From contig NZ_CP046401.1 of assembly GCF_009762775.1 (NCBI RefSeq), positions 4,426,001 to 4,490,000 of the forward strand: a DNA stretch of 64,000 bases, written 5' to 3'. Below are positions 1 to 8,845 of this stretch, one piece after another (position 1 is the first letter of the stretch; every line of letters starts with the position of its first letter). This stretch comes from Maribellus comscasis. GTDB lineage: Bacteria > Bacteroidota > Bacteroidia > Bacteroidales > Prolixibacteraceae. Made by a program: the position numbers and the translations under genes. Under the pieces are notes generated by a model. The model saw only the letters and a program-made list of their open reading frames with translations. It searched no databases and was not told the DNA's origin.

Positions 1-290
1 TATTCGCTATCCGGTGTTCCCGGATAATGAGCACCTGCTATTGCCTGAATTTTGCCTTCCTGAAGGTAAGTGTTTGCCTCTTGCCACTTGCTTCCGGTAA
101 CTTTAATTTCAGCGTGGTAGACATTGTTTATTGCGTTTAAAATGTCGATATTAAAGCCCACCAGTTTGTCGTTTTCGTCGAGGTAGTTATACGGAGGATA
201 ATTTGTACTGACCATCACCTCGTATTGAGCCTGTGATGAATAAAAAGAGATGAAAAGAATAAAGAGTAATAAAAGCTTTCTACCTTCCAT
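1..290 (-). CDS. Secreted substrate-binding (SBP_bac_3-like) protein, N-terminal part only
   Basis: Only the first about 96 codons are inside the window; the gene runs off the left edge, so the product is 3'-partial. The ATG lies at 288-290. A hydrophobic signal peptide (about residues 5-18) ending near SSQAQ is followed by EVMVSTNYPPYNYLDENDKL, which is the usual opening of family-3 extracellular solute-binding domains (PF00497), with the conserved YPPYNY and GFNIDIL segments. In Bacteroidota such domains occur as free periplasmic binding proteins or as the sensor part of membrane histidine kinases or cyclic-di-GMP enzymes; the C-terminal part needed to decide is absent. The recognition of the domain is direct, the ligand is unknown. 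Confidence 0.75.
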   Translation of the reverse strand, partial: MEGRKLLLLFILFISFYSSQAQYEVMVSTNYPPYNYLDENDKLVGFNIDILNAINNVYHAEIKVTGSKWQEANTYLQEGKIQAIAGAHYPGTPDSE

Positions 291-309
291 TATGGGATTT
301 GTTTAGTTA

Positions 310-317
310 CAAAGCTA
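310..317 (-). promoter_or_regulatory. Possible -7 promoter element for the SBP gene
   Basis: Read on the minus strand this is TAGCTTTG, a match to the Bacteroidota -7 consensus TAnnTTTG, 20 nt upstream of the ATG at 290. No convincing -33 TTTG is visible at the expected distance, so the call is tentative. Confidence 0.35.
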
Positions 318-452
318 TAAAATTTTAGAATAAATTGGAATTTGTCCGAGTGTCAACAGCAGGTAATGTTTCTAAAAATTATAAATACAACAAGGCGCCT
401 AAGGGTATGGAAATAGAAACTGTTTTAAAGATTTTAGAAACTATTGTTTATA

Positions 453-487
453 ATAGAAAAAGCCACCTCCTAAAAAGGAAATGGCTT
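453..487 (-). terminator. Likely intrinsic terminator of the nqr operon
   Basis: On the minus strand, 30 nt after the nqrF stop, AAGCCA pairs with TGGCTT, and after a 2-nt mismatch AGGA pairs with TCCT around an A/T loop. The hairpin is followed by a short T stretch (TTTT at 457-460 read in reverse). Confidence 0.6.
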
Positions 488-516
488 GAAATATATGTAC
501 ATTTTATTGTCTGTAC

Positions 517-1779
517 TTAAGAACCAAAATCGTCGAACAATACATTTTCGTCGGGGACGCCCAAATTGTATAGCATCTTTTGAACTGCATCGTTCATCAT
601 CGGCGGACCACAAAGATAATAATCAATTTCTTCGGGTTCCTCATGCTTACTCAGGTAGTTATCGTAAATTACCTGGTGAATAAATCCAACCGGTCCTTCC
701 CACTTGTCTTCGGGAAGCGGTTCTGAAAGTGCCAAATGAAATTTAAAATTAGGGAATTTATCTTCAATGGCACGGAATTGATCGTAATAGAAAACTTCTT
801 TCCATGAACGTGCCCCGTACCAGAAAGTAACATTCTTTTTTTCTTCTTTTACTGTATGGAAAAGGTGGAAAAGATGCGAACGCATTGGGGCCATTCCTGC
901 ACCACCACCAATAAACATCATTTCGTTGTCGTTGTCTTTCAAAAAGAATTCTCCGTAAGGGCCCGATACGGTTACTTTATCGCCTGGTTTACGAGAGAAA
1001 ATATATGAGGAACAAATTCCGGGATTAACTTTTTTAAATCCGTTGTTTGCTCTGTCCCACGGAGGCGTAGCAATACGAATGTTCAACATAACGATGTTTC
1101 CTTCAGCGGGGTGATTGGCCATTGAATAAGCACGGAAAGTTGGTTCCGGGTTTTTCATTTTCAAATCGAACATTCCAAATTTTTCCCATTCATCGCGGAA
1201 TTTTTCATCCACATCCATGTCTTTAAAATCCACGTCAATTTTGGGAACATCAATCTGAATATAACCACCCGATTTAAAATCCAGGTTCTCTCCTTCAGGA
1301 AGTTTTACAACAAACTCTTTAATGAAAGTAGCAACATTGTTGTTTGAAACCACTTCGCATTCCCATTTTTTTACACCAAGAACTTCCTGCGGAATTTTTA
1401 TTTGCATGTCCTCTTTCACCTTCACCTGGCATGCCAACCGCCAGTTTTCGTTTTGTTCCTTACGGGTAAAGAATCCGGTTTCAGTAGGCAGAATTGAACC
1501 ACCGCCATCTTCAACCTGGCAACGGCACATGGCACAGGTTCCACCACCACCACATGCCGAGGGAAGTAGAATTTTATTGTTTCCGAGTGTGGATAAAAGT
1601 GTATTTCCGGGTTCGGTGTCGATTTCCAAATCTCCTTCATTAATTGAGACCTTTACAATTCCAGATGGAGTCAGTTTTTTCTTAGCAAAAAGCAAAATGG
1701 CAACCAACAGAATAATAATTCCAAGGAATACTACCACACTGGCAATAACTACGGTAGATTGTAACGATAATAATATCAT
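517..1779 (-). CDS. nqrF: Na+-translocating NADH:quinone reductase subunit F
   Basis: NADH-oxidising subunit and electron entry point of the Na+-pumping NADH:ubiquinone oxidoreductase; it passes electrons from NADH to FAD and a 2Fe-2S centre. One N-terminal membrane helix (about residues 8-31) is followed by a plant-type ferredoxin domain with cluster ligands Cys76, Cys82, Cys85 and Cys117, then a ferredoxin-reductase domain with the FAD motif RAYSMAN (216-222), GPYG (273-276), the NADH-binding GGGAGMAP (291-298) and C-terminal CGPPMM (390-395). The 420 aa length fits the family (about 408-425). It is the last gene of nqrABCDEF, 20 nt after nqrE. All cofactor residues are present, so the enzyme is expected to be functional. 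Confidence 0.98.
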   Translation of the reverse strand: MILLSLQSTVVIASVVVFLGIIILLVAILLFAKKKLTPSGIVKVSINEGDLEIDTEPGNTLLSTLGNNKILLPSACGGGGTCAMCRCQVEDGGGSILPTETGFFTRKEQNENWRLACQVKVKEDMQIKIPQEVLGVKKWECEVVSNNNVATFIKEFVVKLPEGENLDFKSGGYIQIDVPKIDVDFKDMDVDEKFRDEWEKFGMFDLKMKNPEPTFRAYSMANHPAEGNIVMLNIRIATPPWDRANNGFKKVNPGICSSYIFSRKPGDKVTVSGPYGEFFLKDNDNEMMFIGGGAGMAPMRSHLFHLFHTVKEEKKNVTFWYGARSWKEVFYYDQFRAIEDKFPNFKFHLALSEPLPEDKWEGPVGFIHQVIYDNYLSKHEEPEEIDYYLCGPPMMNDAVQKMLYNLGVPDENVLFDDFGS

Positions 1780-1799
1780 CAGTTAATTGATTTTTTGTT

Positions 1800-2417
1800 T
1801 TATAATTTAATTCCTCCAAAGCCCATAAAAGCCAGTCCCATTAAACCGGTAACAATAAATGTTATTCCTAATCCGCGTAAAGGTGCAGGGACATTGGAAT
1901 ATTCAATTTTTTCCCGGATGGCGGCAATACCAACAATGGCCAAAAACCAGCCAACACCTGAGCCAACGCCATAAACAGTTGCTTCACCAACATTAATAAA
2001 AGCTTTCTGCTGAAGAAATAGTGAGCCTCCAAGAATGGCACAGTTTACTGCAATTAGCGGGAGGAAGATACCTAACTGGTTATAAAGAACAGGTGCAAAT
2101 TTTTCTACAATCATTTCAACCAATTGCACCATTGATGCGATTATGGCAATAAACATGATAAAACGGAGGAAGCTTAAATCTACATTAGCAAATCCTTCTC
2201 CAAGCCAAACCAGGGCACCTTCGTTTAATACAAATTTTTCGAGAAGATAGTTAACCGGCACAGTGATTCCCAACACAAAAATTACGGCAATCCCCAGCCC
2301 TGTGGCAGTGCTTACTTTTTTTGAAACGGCCAGATAAGAGCACATTCCAAAGAAATAAGCAAAAACCATGTTTTCAATAAAAATTGATTTTACAAATATA
2401 TTTATCAGGTTTTCCAT
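1800..2417 (-). CDS. nqrE: Na+-translocating NADH:quinone reductase subunit E
   Basis: Polytopic inner-membrane subunit (205 aa, about six helices) of Na+-NQR, homologous to RnfA. Together with NqrD it forms the membrane core that holds an intramembrane iron-sulfur centre and the sodium path. The two cysteines expected to ligate the cluster are visible as Cys26 in [10 protein letters not shown] and Cys126 in [11 protein letters not shown]. The gene sits 24 nt after nqrD and 20 nt before nqrF on the minus strand. Assignment as NqrE rather than RnfA rests on the surrounding complete nqr set. Confidence 0.97.
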   Translation of the reverse strand: MENLINIFVKSIFIENMVFAYFFGMCSYLAVSKKVSTATGLGIAVIFVLGITVPVNYLLEKFVLNEGALVWLGEGFANVDLSFLRFIMFIAIIASMVQLVEMIVEKFAPVLYNQLGIFLPLIAVNCAILGGSLFLQQKAFINVGEATVYGVGSGVGWFLAIVGIAAIREKIEYSNVPAPLRGLGITFIVTGLMGLAFMGFGGIKL

Positions 2418-2441
2418 TGTTATTCAATTTTGTGTTAGCAA

Positions 2442-3086
2442 TTAGTCTTCAATTAATTTTCGGTTTTTGCCACGTTGTACCCAAATAATGATTCCAACAA
2501 CAATAAGCGCCATTGGAGACAATACCATTAATCCGTTGTTTTCATAAAATCCACCGTTAGCTATATACCAGCTTTCCGGAATAATATTGTAGCCTAATAA
2601 GCTTCCGGATCCAAGCAACTCTCTGAAAAATCCAACAATAATAAGGATGACACCGTAGCCTGCGGCATTTCCAATGCCATCAAGGAAAGATTGCCATGGG
2701 CGATTCCCTAAAGCAAAAGCTTCCAGACGCCCCATGATGATACAGTTGGTAATGATCAACCCAACAAAAACCGAAAGCTGTTTACTTACATCATAAACAA
2801 ATGCCTTTAACACCTGATCGACCAAAATTACCAGGGCTGCAATAATAACCAATTGAACGATAATTCTGATCCGGTTTGGAATCGTGTTTCGTAAAAGTGA
2901 GACAATCACATTTGCCAAAGCCAATACAGCAGTTACTGAAATAGCCATTACAATGGATGGTTTTAGTTGTGCAGTAACAGCAAGAGCAGAACAAATTCCC
3001 AGCACCTGTACTGTAATAGGATTACTGTCGTTTATCGGATCTGACAGTAATTTTATATTCTTTTTTGAAAATAATGGTTCACTCAT
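2442..3086 (-). CDS. nqrD: Na+-translocating NADH:quinone reductase subunit D
   Basis: 214-aa polytopic membrane subunit, homologous to RnfE, pairing with NqrE in the symmetric membrane core. Cys32 in [10 protein letters not shown] and Cys115 in [10 protein letters not shown] are in the positions of the intramembrane Fe-S ligands, matching those in Nqr[20 protein letters not shown] follows the second cysteine and is characteristic of NqrD/RnfE. The start is 3 nt after the nqrC stop, so translational coupling is likely. The length and motifs agree with a functional subunit. Confidence 0.97.
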   Translation of the reverse strand: MSEPLFSKKNIKLLSDPINDSNPITVQVLGICSALAVTAQLKPSIVMAISVTAVLALANVIVSLLRNTIPNRIRIIVQLVIIAALVILVDQVLKAFVYDVSKQLSVFVGLIITNCIIMGRLEAFALGNRPWQSFLDGIGNAAGYGVILIIVGFFRELLGSGSLLGYNIIPESWYIANGGFYENNGLMVLSPMALIVVGIIIWVQRGKNRKLIED

Positions 3087-3089
3087 TGC

Positions 3090-3788
3090 CTATGATTTTT
3101 TCTTAATTAAGAATTCTTTATAGCTGGTAAAATCATCCTGAAGCATTTTTTCAAGACCTTTACTTGTTATTGTTCCTCCTGAAATACCGTCTACGCTGTG
3201 TTCTTCCGGAGCAACCTGACCTGATTTTAATACACTGATAGAAACCAGTTTCCCTGATTCGTCAAAAATGGTTTTTCCTTTAAACGGTTCTTCAAAAGGG
3301 GTTGATGAAATTTCTGCACCCAATCCCGGAGTTTCGCCTTCATGGTCGAAATTGGCTCCGTAAATGGTATTCATATCTTCATTAAGTGAAATATAACCCC
3401 AGATCGGCCCCCAAAGCCCGGCTCCTCTCACTGGAAGTACATATTTTAATCCGTCTTCAGTCTGACATTCAAAAACAGGCAGCAACATATCCTGCGCATC
3501 TTTTGCTCTCTCTTTTTTTAAGTCGGTAGTAAATGCATTTCCTTCTGCTTGTTCTCCGTTTACATTTACTACATATTCGTTTACTATTTTTTCGGCATAT
3601 AATTCTTCAGCGTTGTCTGCAGAGCTTTCAATATTAACCGAAGCCAAAATATTTTGTTTCTTTTCAATTTCAACATTTTTCTGTTGACGGGGCTTTAATG
3701 CCATTGAAACAGAGGCTAAAACTGCAGCAACCAATATTACCATAACTGCTGCATAAATAAATGTGTAAGTATTACCGTTTCTGTCCAT
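3090..3788 (-). CDS. nqrC: Na+-translocating NADH:quinone reductase subunit C (FMN-carrying)
   Basis: Subunit C carries a covalently attached FMN on the outer side of the membrane. One N-terminal membrane helix (about 10-30) is followed by an FMN-binding domain with RGAGLWGPIWG (121-131) and GETPGLGAE (151-159). The flavinylation site for the ApbE transferase reads D200-G-I-S-G-G-T206, so Thr206 is the probable FMN acceptor; the family more often has S-G-A-T, here S-G-G-T. The gene lies between nqrB (11 nt) and nqrD (3 nt). No apbE flavin transferase is present in the window and it must be encoded elsewhere. Length 232 aa is slightly short relative to proteobacterial NqrC but usual for Bacteroidota. 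Confidence 0.97.
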   Translation of the reverse strand: MDRNGNTYTFIYAAVMVILVAAVLASVSMALKPRQQKNVEIEKKQNILASVNIESSADNAEELYAEKIVNEYVVNVNGEQAEGNAFTTDLKKERAKDAQDMLLPVFECQTEDGLKYVLPVRGAGLWGPIWGYISLNEDMNTIYGANFDHEGETPGLGAEISSTPFEEPFKGKTIFDESGKLVSISVLKSGQVAPEEHSVDGISGGTITSKGLEKMLQDDFTSYKEFLIKKKS

Positions 3789-3799
3789 GATCTGTAATT

Positions 3800-4972
3800 T
3801 TAATTTGCAGAGATTTTAGCCCTTTTTATTCTTCGTTTAACATGCGCGCCAACGACATAGTGGTCGATTAATGGTGCAAATGTGTTCATCAATAAAATGG
3901 CAAGCATCATACCTTCCGGGAAAGCTGGATTAATTACACGAATTAAAATAGCAAGCACACCGATAAGGAATCCGTAAATCCATTTTCCTCTTTGTGTTTG
4001 TGCTGCTGAAACCGGGTCGGTAGCCATAAATACAGCACCAAATGCAAAGCCACCTATAATGAGGTGTTCCCAGAAAGGCATTTCCATATATGCATTAACG
4101 GCAAAAATATTCAAAAGAATTCCCATAAAAATACCACCGGCAACCGTTGAAATCATGATTCTCCAGCTGCCAATACCTGTTACAATTAAAACGAGCGCAC
4201 CCAACAAAATGGCCAGGGTTGAAGTTTCTCCTATTGATCCGGGAATCAGACCAAAAAACGCGTCAGCAACACTAAAGTTGATGTCGTTTACTGTTGTTGC
4301 CGCAGCAGCCTGAGCCATAGGAGTTGCTCCTGAGAAACTGTCGACAACTTTATCGGCACTGCCTAATGAAACCCAAACAGAGTCGCCTGACATTTGTGCC
4401 GGATAAGCAAAAAACAGGAAAGCACGCGCTACCAGCGCCGGGTTCCAAATATTCATTCCGGTACCTCCAAATACCTCTTTCCCCAGAATAACTGCAAAAG
4501 CTGTCGCAACAGCAACCATCCACAGTGGTGTCTCAATCGGCATCACAAGCGGGATAAGAATACCTGAAACAAGGAATCCTTCATTTATCTCGTGACCCCG
4601 AAGCTGGGCAAAAACAAATTCAAGCCCCAGACCAACCACATAAGATACAATTATAACAGGCAGAACTTTTAAAAGTCCGTAAATGAATACTTCAATAAAG
4701 CCTGTAGAAGCCAATTCTCCAATTGCCCTGAAATGTTGGTACCCCGTATTGTACATTCCCATTAAAATAGCAGGGACAAGTGAAAGTACAACCACAGTCA
4801 TAGTACGTTTTAAATCGATATGATCGTGAATATGCGTACCAGTTTTGGATGTACTTTTGGGCACATATAAAAATGTGAAGAAACCGTCGTGAACCGAATG
4901 GAGCCAGTGATATTTTGCTCCTTTCTGCACAAGCGGTTCTGTTCTTTCAAAAAAGTTTTTAATGAATTTCAT
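3800..4972 (-). CDS. nqrB: Na+-translocating NADH:quinone reductase subunit B
   Basis: Large membrane subunit (390 aa, about ten helices) that binds riboflavin and a covalent FMN and contributes to quinone binding and sodium translocation; homologous to RnfD. The flavinylation motif is D211-S-F-S-G-A-T217, with Thr217 as the FMN acceptor. Other family signatures are RGHEINEGFLVSG (125-137), GKEVFGGTGMNIWNPAL (164-180) and ATDPVSAAQTQRGKW near the C-terminus. It is the second gene in the operon, 33 nt after nqrA. All key features are intact. Confidence 0.98.
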   Translation of the reverse strand: MKFIKNFFERTEPLVQKGAKYHWLHSVHDGFFTFLYVPKSTSKTGTHIHDHIDLKRTMTVVVLSLVPAILMGMYNTGYQHFRAIGELASTGFIEVFIYGLLKVLPVIIVSYVVGLGLEFVFAQLRGHEINEGFLVSGILIPLVMPIETPLWMVAVATAFAVILGKEVFGGTGMNIWNPALVARAFLFFAYPAQMSGDSVWVSLGSADKVVDSFSGATPMAQAAAATTVNDINFSVADAFFGLIPGSIGETSTLAILLGALVLIVTGIGSWRIMISTVAGGIFMGILLNIFAVNAYMEMPFWEHLIIGGFAFGAVFMATDPVSAAQTQRGKWIYGFLIGVLAILIRVINPAFPEGMMLAILLMNTFAPLIDHYVVGAHVKRRIKRAKISAN

Positions 4973-5005
4973 CTCTTACAACTGATTTATGTTTTCAGCA
5001 AATTA

Positions 5006-6352
5006 TTAACCCAATTCTTTTATCATAGTATTGATTCCGGTGCGCAGAATATCCTGAACTTTTATTTTTGAAGTACACGCATATTCACAAAGTGCGAAAT
5101 CTTCCTCGATAACTTCGTAAATTCCCAGTTGTTCCATTTTATCGATATCGTTTACCAGGATTGCTTTGAGCAAATACACCGGAAGAATATCCATCGGAAC
5201 GAGTTTTTCATACTGACCGCTAAGAACAAATGCCCTTTCACCACCATGCAGGTTTGCATTCATTTCATATTCCTTTTTAGGGAACAAGCTGGTAAGAAAG
5301 GTTTTTGATGCACTGAACTTATTAATACCTAAATCAGCCCAACCTAAAAACTCATAATCATCCCCTTCAGGGATAACTGTAAGCATCGAATCGTAAAATC
5401 CAAGAAATGTCTGTGGTTTTACACGGGTTCCCGTAAGCACATTTCCACTGATAATACGCTGTTTGTAATCTGCCGTATTTAGTTTTCCTTTTATTGTGTA
5501 TTCTACAGGTGCTCCCAGAATAGTTTTGTAATATTTTGGTTTTTCAACTTCTGAGCCTGCAAAAGCAATAATTCTGGAAAAATCAACCTTCCCGGTTTCA
5601 AATAAACGGCCAATAAAAAGCACATCCTGAACATTGATCGTCCAGGCAACCTCCCCTTTATTAAGCGGTTTTGTATGATGGATTTGAATTCCAACATTTC
5701 CGGCGGGGTGTGGCCCGGAGAATTGGTTTATTTCAACATTTTTAACAGAAGTAAACGCTGAATTTTTATTTACTCCCAGGTAAACAGTACCATCGGTTAA
5801 TTTTTTCAATGCATTGATACCGGTTTGAAATGTATCCATCTGACCATCCAGAATAAAATTATAATCCGGAGCCAGCGGAGCGGTATCAAATGTTGAAATA
5901 AAAATAGCCAGTGGCTTGTCATCGGGTGAAGCTACAATTCCGTACGGACGTCTTTTAATAAACGGCCACAAACCGCTTTTTAAAAGTTGTTCCTTTATTT
6001 CATTTCCACTTAATGAGTTGGGATCTGCTTTTCTGAATTCGACAGAACCGGCACTCTCATTTGCTTCAACAACAACTTCCAGAATTTTCCGACGCTCACC
6101 GCGATTGATAGAAACAACCTTACCTCCCACAGGAGAAGTAAAAACAACTTCCGGGTGATACTTGTCGTAAAACAAAGCGTCTCCGGCTTTTACTTCGTGG
6201 TCAGCTTTAACGCTTAACTTGGGAGTAAGTCCTGGGAAATCGGTAGGTTTGAGTGCTACAGTAGCCGGAACAGGTAATGTTTCCAGTACTTTTTCGGCAC
6301 TTCCTTTAAGCTTGATATTCAGCCCCTTCCTTAACTTGATTACTTCTGACAT
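5006..6352 (-). CDS. nqrA: Na+-translocating NADH:quinone reductase subunit A
   Basis: Cytoplasmic-side subunit of Na+-NQR, related to RnfC but without its iron-sulfur cysteines; thought to contribute to quinone binding. The 448 aa protein opens with IKLRKGLNIKLKG and contains the family segments DFPGLTPKLSVKADHEVKAG and VFTSPVGGKV in the N-terminal barrel-sandwich part, and GPHPAGNVGIQIHH in the central part. It is the promoter-proximal gene of the six-gene operon; a TTG-N20-TACTTTTG promoter lies 34-64 nt upstream. The start at 6352 fits the family N-terminus. Confidence 0.98.
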   Translation of the reverse strand: MSEVIKLRKGLNIKLKGSAEKVLETLPVPATVALKPTDFPGLTPKLSVKADHEVKAGDALFYDKYHPEVVFTSPVGGKVVSINRGERRKILEVVVEANESAGSVEFRKADPNSLSGNEIKEQLLKSGLWPFIKRRPYGIVASPDDKPLAIFISTFDTAPLAPDYNFILDGQMDTFQTGINALKKLTDGTVYLGVNKNSAFTSVKNVEINQFSGPHPAGNVGIQIHHTKPLNKGEVAWTINVQDVLFIGRLFETGKVDFSRIIAFAGSEVEKPKYYKTILGAPVEYTIKGKLNTADYKQRIISGNVLTGTRVKPQTFLGFYDSMLTVIPEGDDYEFLGWADLGINKFSASKTFLTSLFPKKEYEMNANLHGGERAFVLSGQYEKLVPMDILPVYLLKAILVNDIDKMEQLGIYEVIEEDFALCEYACTSKIKVQDILRTGINTMIKELG

Positions 6353-6385
6353 TTTTAACTAAGAATAGTATTATTTTTAGGTGGG

Positions 6386-6416
6386 CAAAAGTAAATAATT
6401 AATTGGCTTTTCGCAA
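6386..6416 (-). promoter_or_regulatory. Promoter of the nqrABCDEF operon
   Basis: On the minus strand, TTG at 6416-6414 and TACTTTTG at 6393-6386 are separated by exactly 20 nt, matching the Bacteroidota sigma-ABfr consensus (-33 TTTG/TTG, -7 TAnnTTTG). The implied start near 6379 leaves a leader of about 27 nt before the nqrA ATG. Confidence 0.65.
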
Positions 6417-6612
6417 TCTTTCCCGTGGAAAGTTGCAATGTTCAAAATATACAAATAAGTCAATATGTTCGTTGATTTATGTCACGTACAGAAGAAAGCA
6501 GCCTTTTCAAAATAACAGCAGTAAAAATCAGAAATTTCAGATTAAATTAACATTTTTAGCGTTATTCATATAAATTTTAGAATTTTGAACTGACTTTGAA
6601 AAGGAAAAAGGA

Positions 6613-7896
6613 ATGAAAAAATATCTTATAGTTGGTTTTATTTTGTTGGTTTTTAGTTTTTTATCATTTTCCCAGGAGGAAAACTTTTATTATGAAAACG
6701 CAGTTTTTAACGAAGACATTAAAACGGTTTTATTACATCGCGACGGATTTGAATTGTCCAATCCGATTTTGGAACTGGGTGAAGATGCTCAACTTGTTTT
6801 AAAGTTCGACGATTTGTCGGGTGAAGTAAAAGACTACTACTATACAATCATTCATTGCGATGTGGACTGGAACGAAAGTTTTATCTCTCAACCTGATTAT
6901 ATAGAGGGGTTTACTGAAAATCCACTGGACGATTATGCCTTTTCTTTTAACACCACTTTTAAGTATGTTAATTATCAGTTAAAAATTCCGAACGACAATA
7001 TTCAGTTTAAAACCTCGGGGAACTATGCACTGGTTGTTTTTGAAGATAACGACAAAGAAAAAGTAGTTCTCTCAAAACGGTTTTATGTGGTTGAACCTTT
7101 AACTCAAATTGAAGGAACTGTGAGGCGTGCAACAATGGATGCATTTAAAGGAGAAAATCAGGAGGTAGATTTTACCATTTATCATGATCAGTTGATTATC
7201 AATAATCCGCAACAGGAAGTTAAAGTTGTAGTGATGCAAAATAACCGGTGGGATAATGCCATTCGGAATCTAAAACCCTTGTTTGTACGACCCAATGAGT
7301 TGGTTTATGATTATAATCGTGAAAACGTTTTTGTTGCCGGTAACGAATTCAGGTATTTTGATATACGAACCAACCGGATGAACGGTGAAAACGTGGCTTC
7401 AACTGAGTTCTTCAGACCCTATTTTCACAAAACACTTATGATTGATGAAGTGAGGACAAATAAAAGGTATTTTGAATATGAAGAGATGAATGGCGAATAC
7501 GTAGTAGAATCACAAGACCGGGTACAGGATTATGATCTGGATTGTGATTACTTTTTTGTTCATTTTAGTTTGCCGCTCGAGTCTGTGATACTGGGTGGAA
7601 GTGTTAATGTTTTTGGTGCATTAAGCAATTGGAATGCGAACAAAAGCAACGAAATGACATGGAATTTTGAAACCAGCCAGTATGAATTAACGATGCTATT
7701 AAAACAGGGCTACTACAACTTTATGTATGTTTATGTTCCGCAGGGGGCGTCGGTGGCCGATCATAAAAACTTTGAAGGTAGTTTTTGGATGACAGAAAAT
7801 GATTATCAGATTTTTGTGTATTATCACGATTTGGGAAGTCGTTATGACAGGTTGGTAGGATTCAGACAATTAAATTCAAAAGAAAACAGGAATTAA
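6613..7896 (+). CDS. Type IX secretion system plug protein (DUF5103)
   Basis: 427-aa exported protein with an N-terminal signal peptide (about residues 3-20, ending at SFSQ). The body matches the DUF5103 family: YYYTIIHCDVDWN, a DYAFSFNTT segment, then the C-terminal region with LGGSVNVFGALSNWNANKSNEM and KQGYYNFMYVYVP. Proteins of this family act as the periplasmic plug that closes the very large SprA translocon of the type IX secretion system when no cargo is engaged. The gene is monocistronic, divergent from nqrA. No other T9SS genes are in the window, as is usual because these genes are scattered in Bacteroidota. The family recognition is from sequence; plug function is known for a homologue. 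Confidence 0.88.
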   Translation: MKKYLIVGFILLVFSFLSFSQEENFYYENAVFNEDIKTVLLHRDGFELSNPILELGEDAQLVLKFDDLSGEVKDYYYTIIHCDVDWNESFISQPDYIEGFTENPLDDYAFSFNTTFKYVNYQLKIPNDNIQFKTSGNYALVVFEDNDKEKVVLSKRFYVVEPLTQIEGTVRRATMDAFKGENQEVDFTIYHDQLIINNPQQEVKVVVMQNNRWDNAIRNLKPLFVRPNELVYDYNRENVFVAGNEFRYFDIRTNRMNGENVASTEFFRPYFHKTLMIDEVRTNKRYFEYEEMNGEYVVESQDRVQDYDLDCDYFFVHFSLPLESVILGGSVNVFGALSNWNANKSNEMTWNFETSQYELTMLLKQGYYNFMYVYVPQGASVADHKNFEGSFWMTENDYQIFVYYHDLGSRYDRLVGFRQLNSKENRN

Positions 7897-8134
7897 AAGG
7901 GGGTGGGGGATATACAGTTCTTTGGCGGTAAAAAATTATATATCCGCTCCAATTTTTTTATGATCTATTCCCTGCTAATAAAATTTTGTTTAAAGAAAGA
8001 TGGATCTTATAAAAAAGCTGTATAATTATCATAGTTAAAAACCTTACTTGCTTGTAAAAAACTATACAAAAATGCTTACTTCATGATTGTCGGTCAATAG
8101 TCATTTTTGATTATTTTTAACTCAAAATATTTTT

Positions 8135-8746
8135 ATGGATAAGTTGAAGCAAAGTATTAAGTACCACGCCAAATTATTCAGCAATATAAAAATTCAGTCG
8201 GAAGACATCGATTATGATGAGGTAAATCAAAAATATATTCCCTTTCTTCTGTTAATTGATTCATTACAACCAGTATTGTAGTTGCATCCGATTTTTATAA
8301 ATGCGATTACTATTTTGTTTTCGGTAATTTTGATTCTGTTTTTGCTTTTCAGAAAAACAGGCTGCCGGTTACAAGTAATGAATGGTTTCGCCGGCGCTTT
8401 CATCCCGATGATTATATTATTAATGAAGGAAGTATCCGAGCTCTGAAATATTTTTGTCGGCAACCGGTAGAGAAACACAAAAATCTTCGGTTAATTCACA
8501 AATTCAGAATCAAAAATGATAATAATAAATGGATCAGGTTAATAGTTCAGAAGTTGACAAGATTAGCCCCCCGTGAAAAACAAGTGCTTGAGTTAATTTC
8601 AGAAGGTCACAAGAGCGCACAAATTGCTGAGAAACTTTTTATAAGTATAAATACGGTAAACAATCACAGGCGCAACGATCGAGAAATTAAATGTTTCAAA
8701 TACGCCTGAAGCTGTAAAAAAGACTGCAAAGCTGGGAGTAATTTAG
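8135..8746 (+). pseudogene. Decayed PAS-like/LuxR-family transcriptional regulator
   Basis: Three frames together spell one damaged gene. An ATG at 8135 opens MDKLKQSIKYHAKLF and runs to a TAG at 8279-8281. The second frame (phase of 8278) continues with VVASDFYKCDYYFVFGNFD, FRRRFHPDDYIINEGS and FRIKNDNNKWIRL, a PAS-type sensor region, then the GerE/LuxR helix-turn-helix LAPREKQVLELISEGHKS and AEKLFISINTVNNHRRN. A 1-nt shift near 8670-8685 moves the last helix (LNVSNTPEAVKKTAKLGVI, stop at 8744-8746) back into the first frame. The linker normally separating the PAS and HTH parts also seems to be missing. At least two frameshifts plus an internal deletion make a working product unlikely; it is convergent with the kinase gene ending at 8846. 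Confidence 0.85.
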
Positions 8747-8761
8747 TTTACACGGTGTAAA
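8747..8761. repeat. Short perfect inverted repeat
   Basis: TTTACAC, one central G, GTGTAAA: a perfect 7-bp inverted repeat directly after the stop of the LuxR-type pseudogene. No T tract follows. It could be a remnant operator, but it may be chance in A/T-rich DNA. Confidence 0.4.
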
Positions 8762-8845
8762 TTGTAGCTCAGGAATAAATCTGTAGTTTTTAGTTGGTTC
8801 AAAAGAAGAATACAGAAAACGATATTAAAAATGTTAGCCTGCGTT

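Noticed and set aside
335..520. Small plus-strand frame of 61 codons in the nqrF-SBP gap
   Set aside because: It runs through the hairpin of the nqr terminator and has no coding character.
1322..1786. Open frame antisense to nqrF (154 codons)
   Set aside because: Covers the ferredoxin domain of nqrF on the other strand and encodes no recognisable protein.
8227..8478. Minus-strand frame of 83 codons in the region between the T9SS plug and the kinase
   Set aside because: It is antisense to the LuxR-type pseudogene, whose plus-strand frames carry clear domain signatures.
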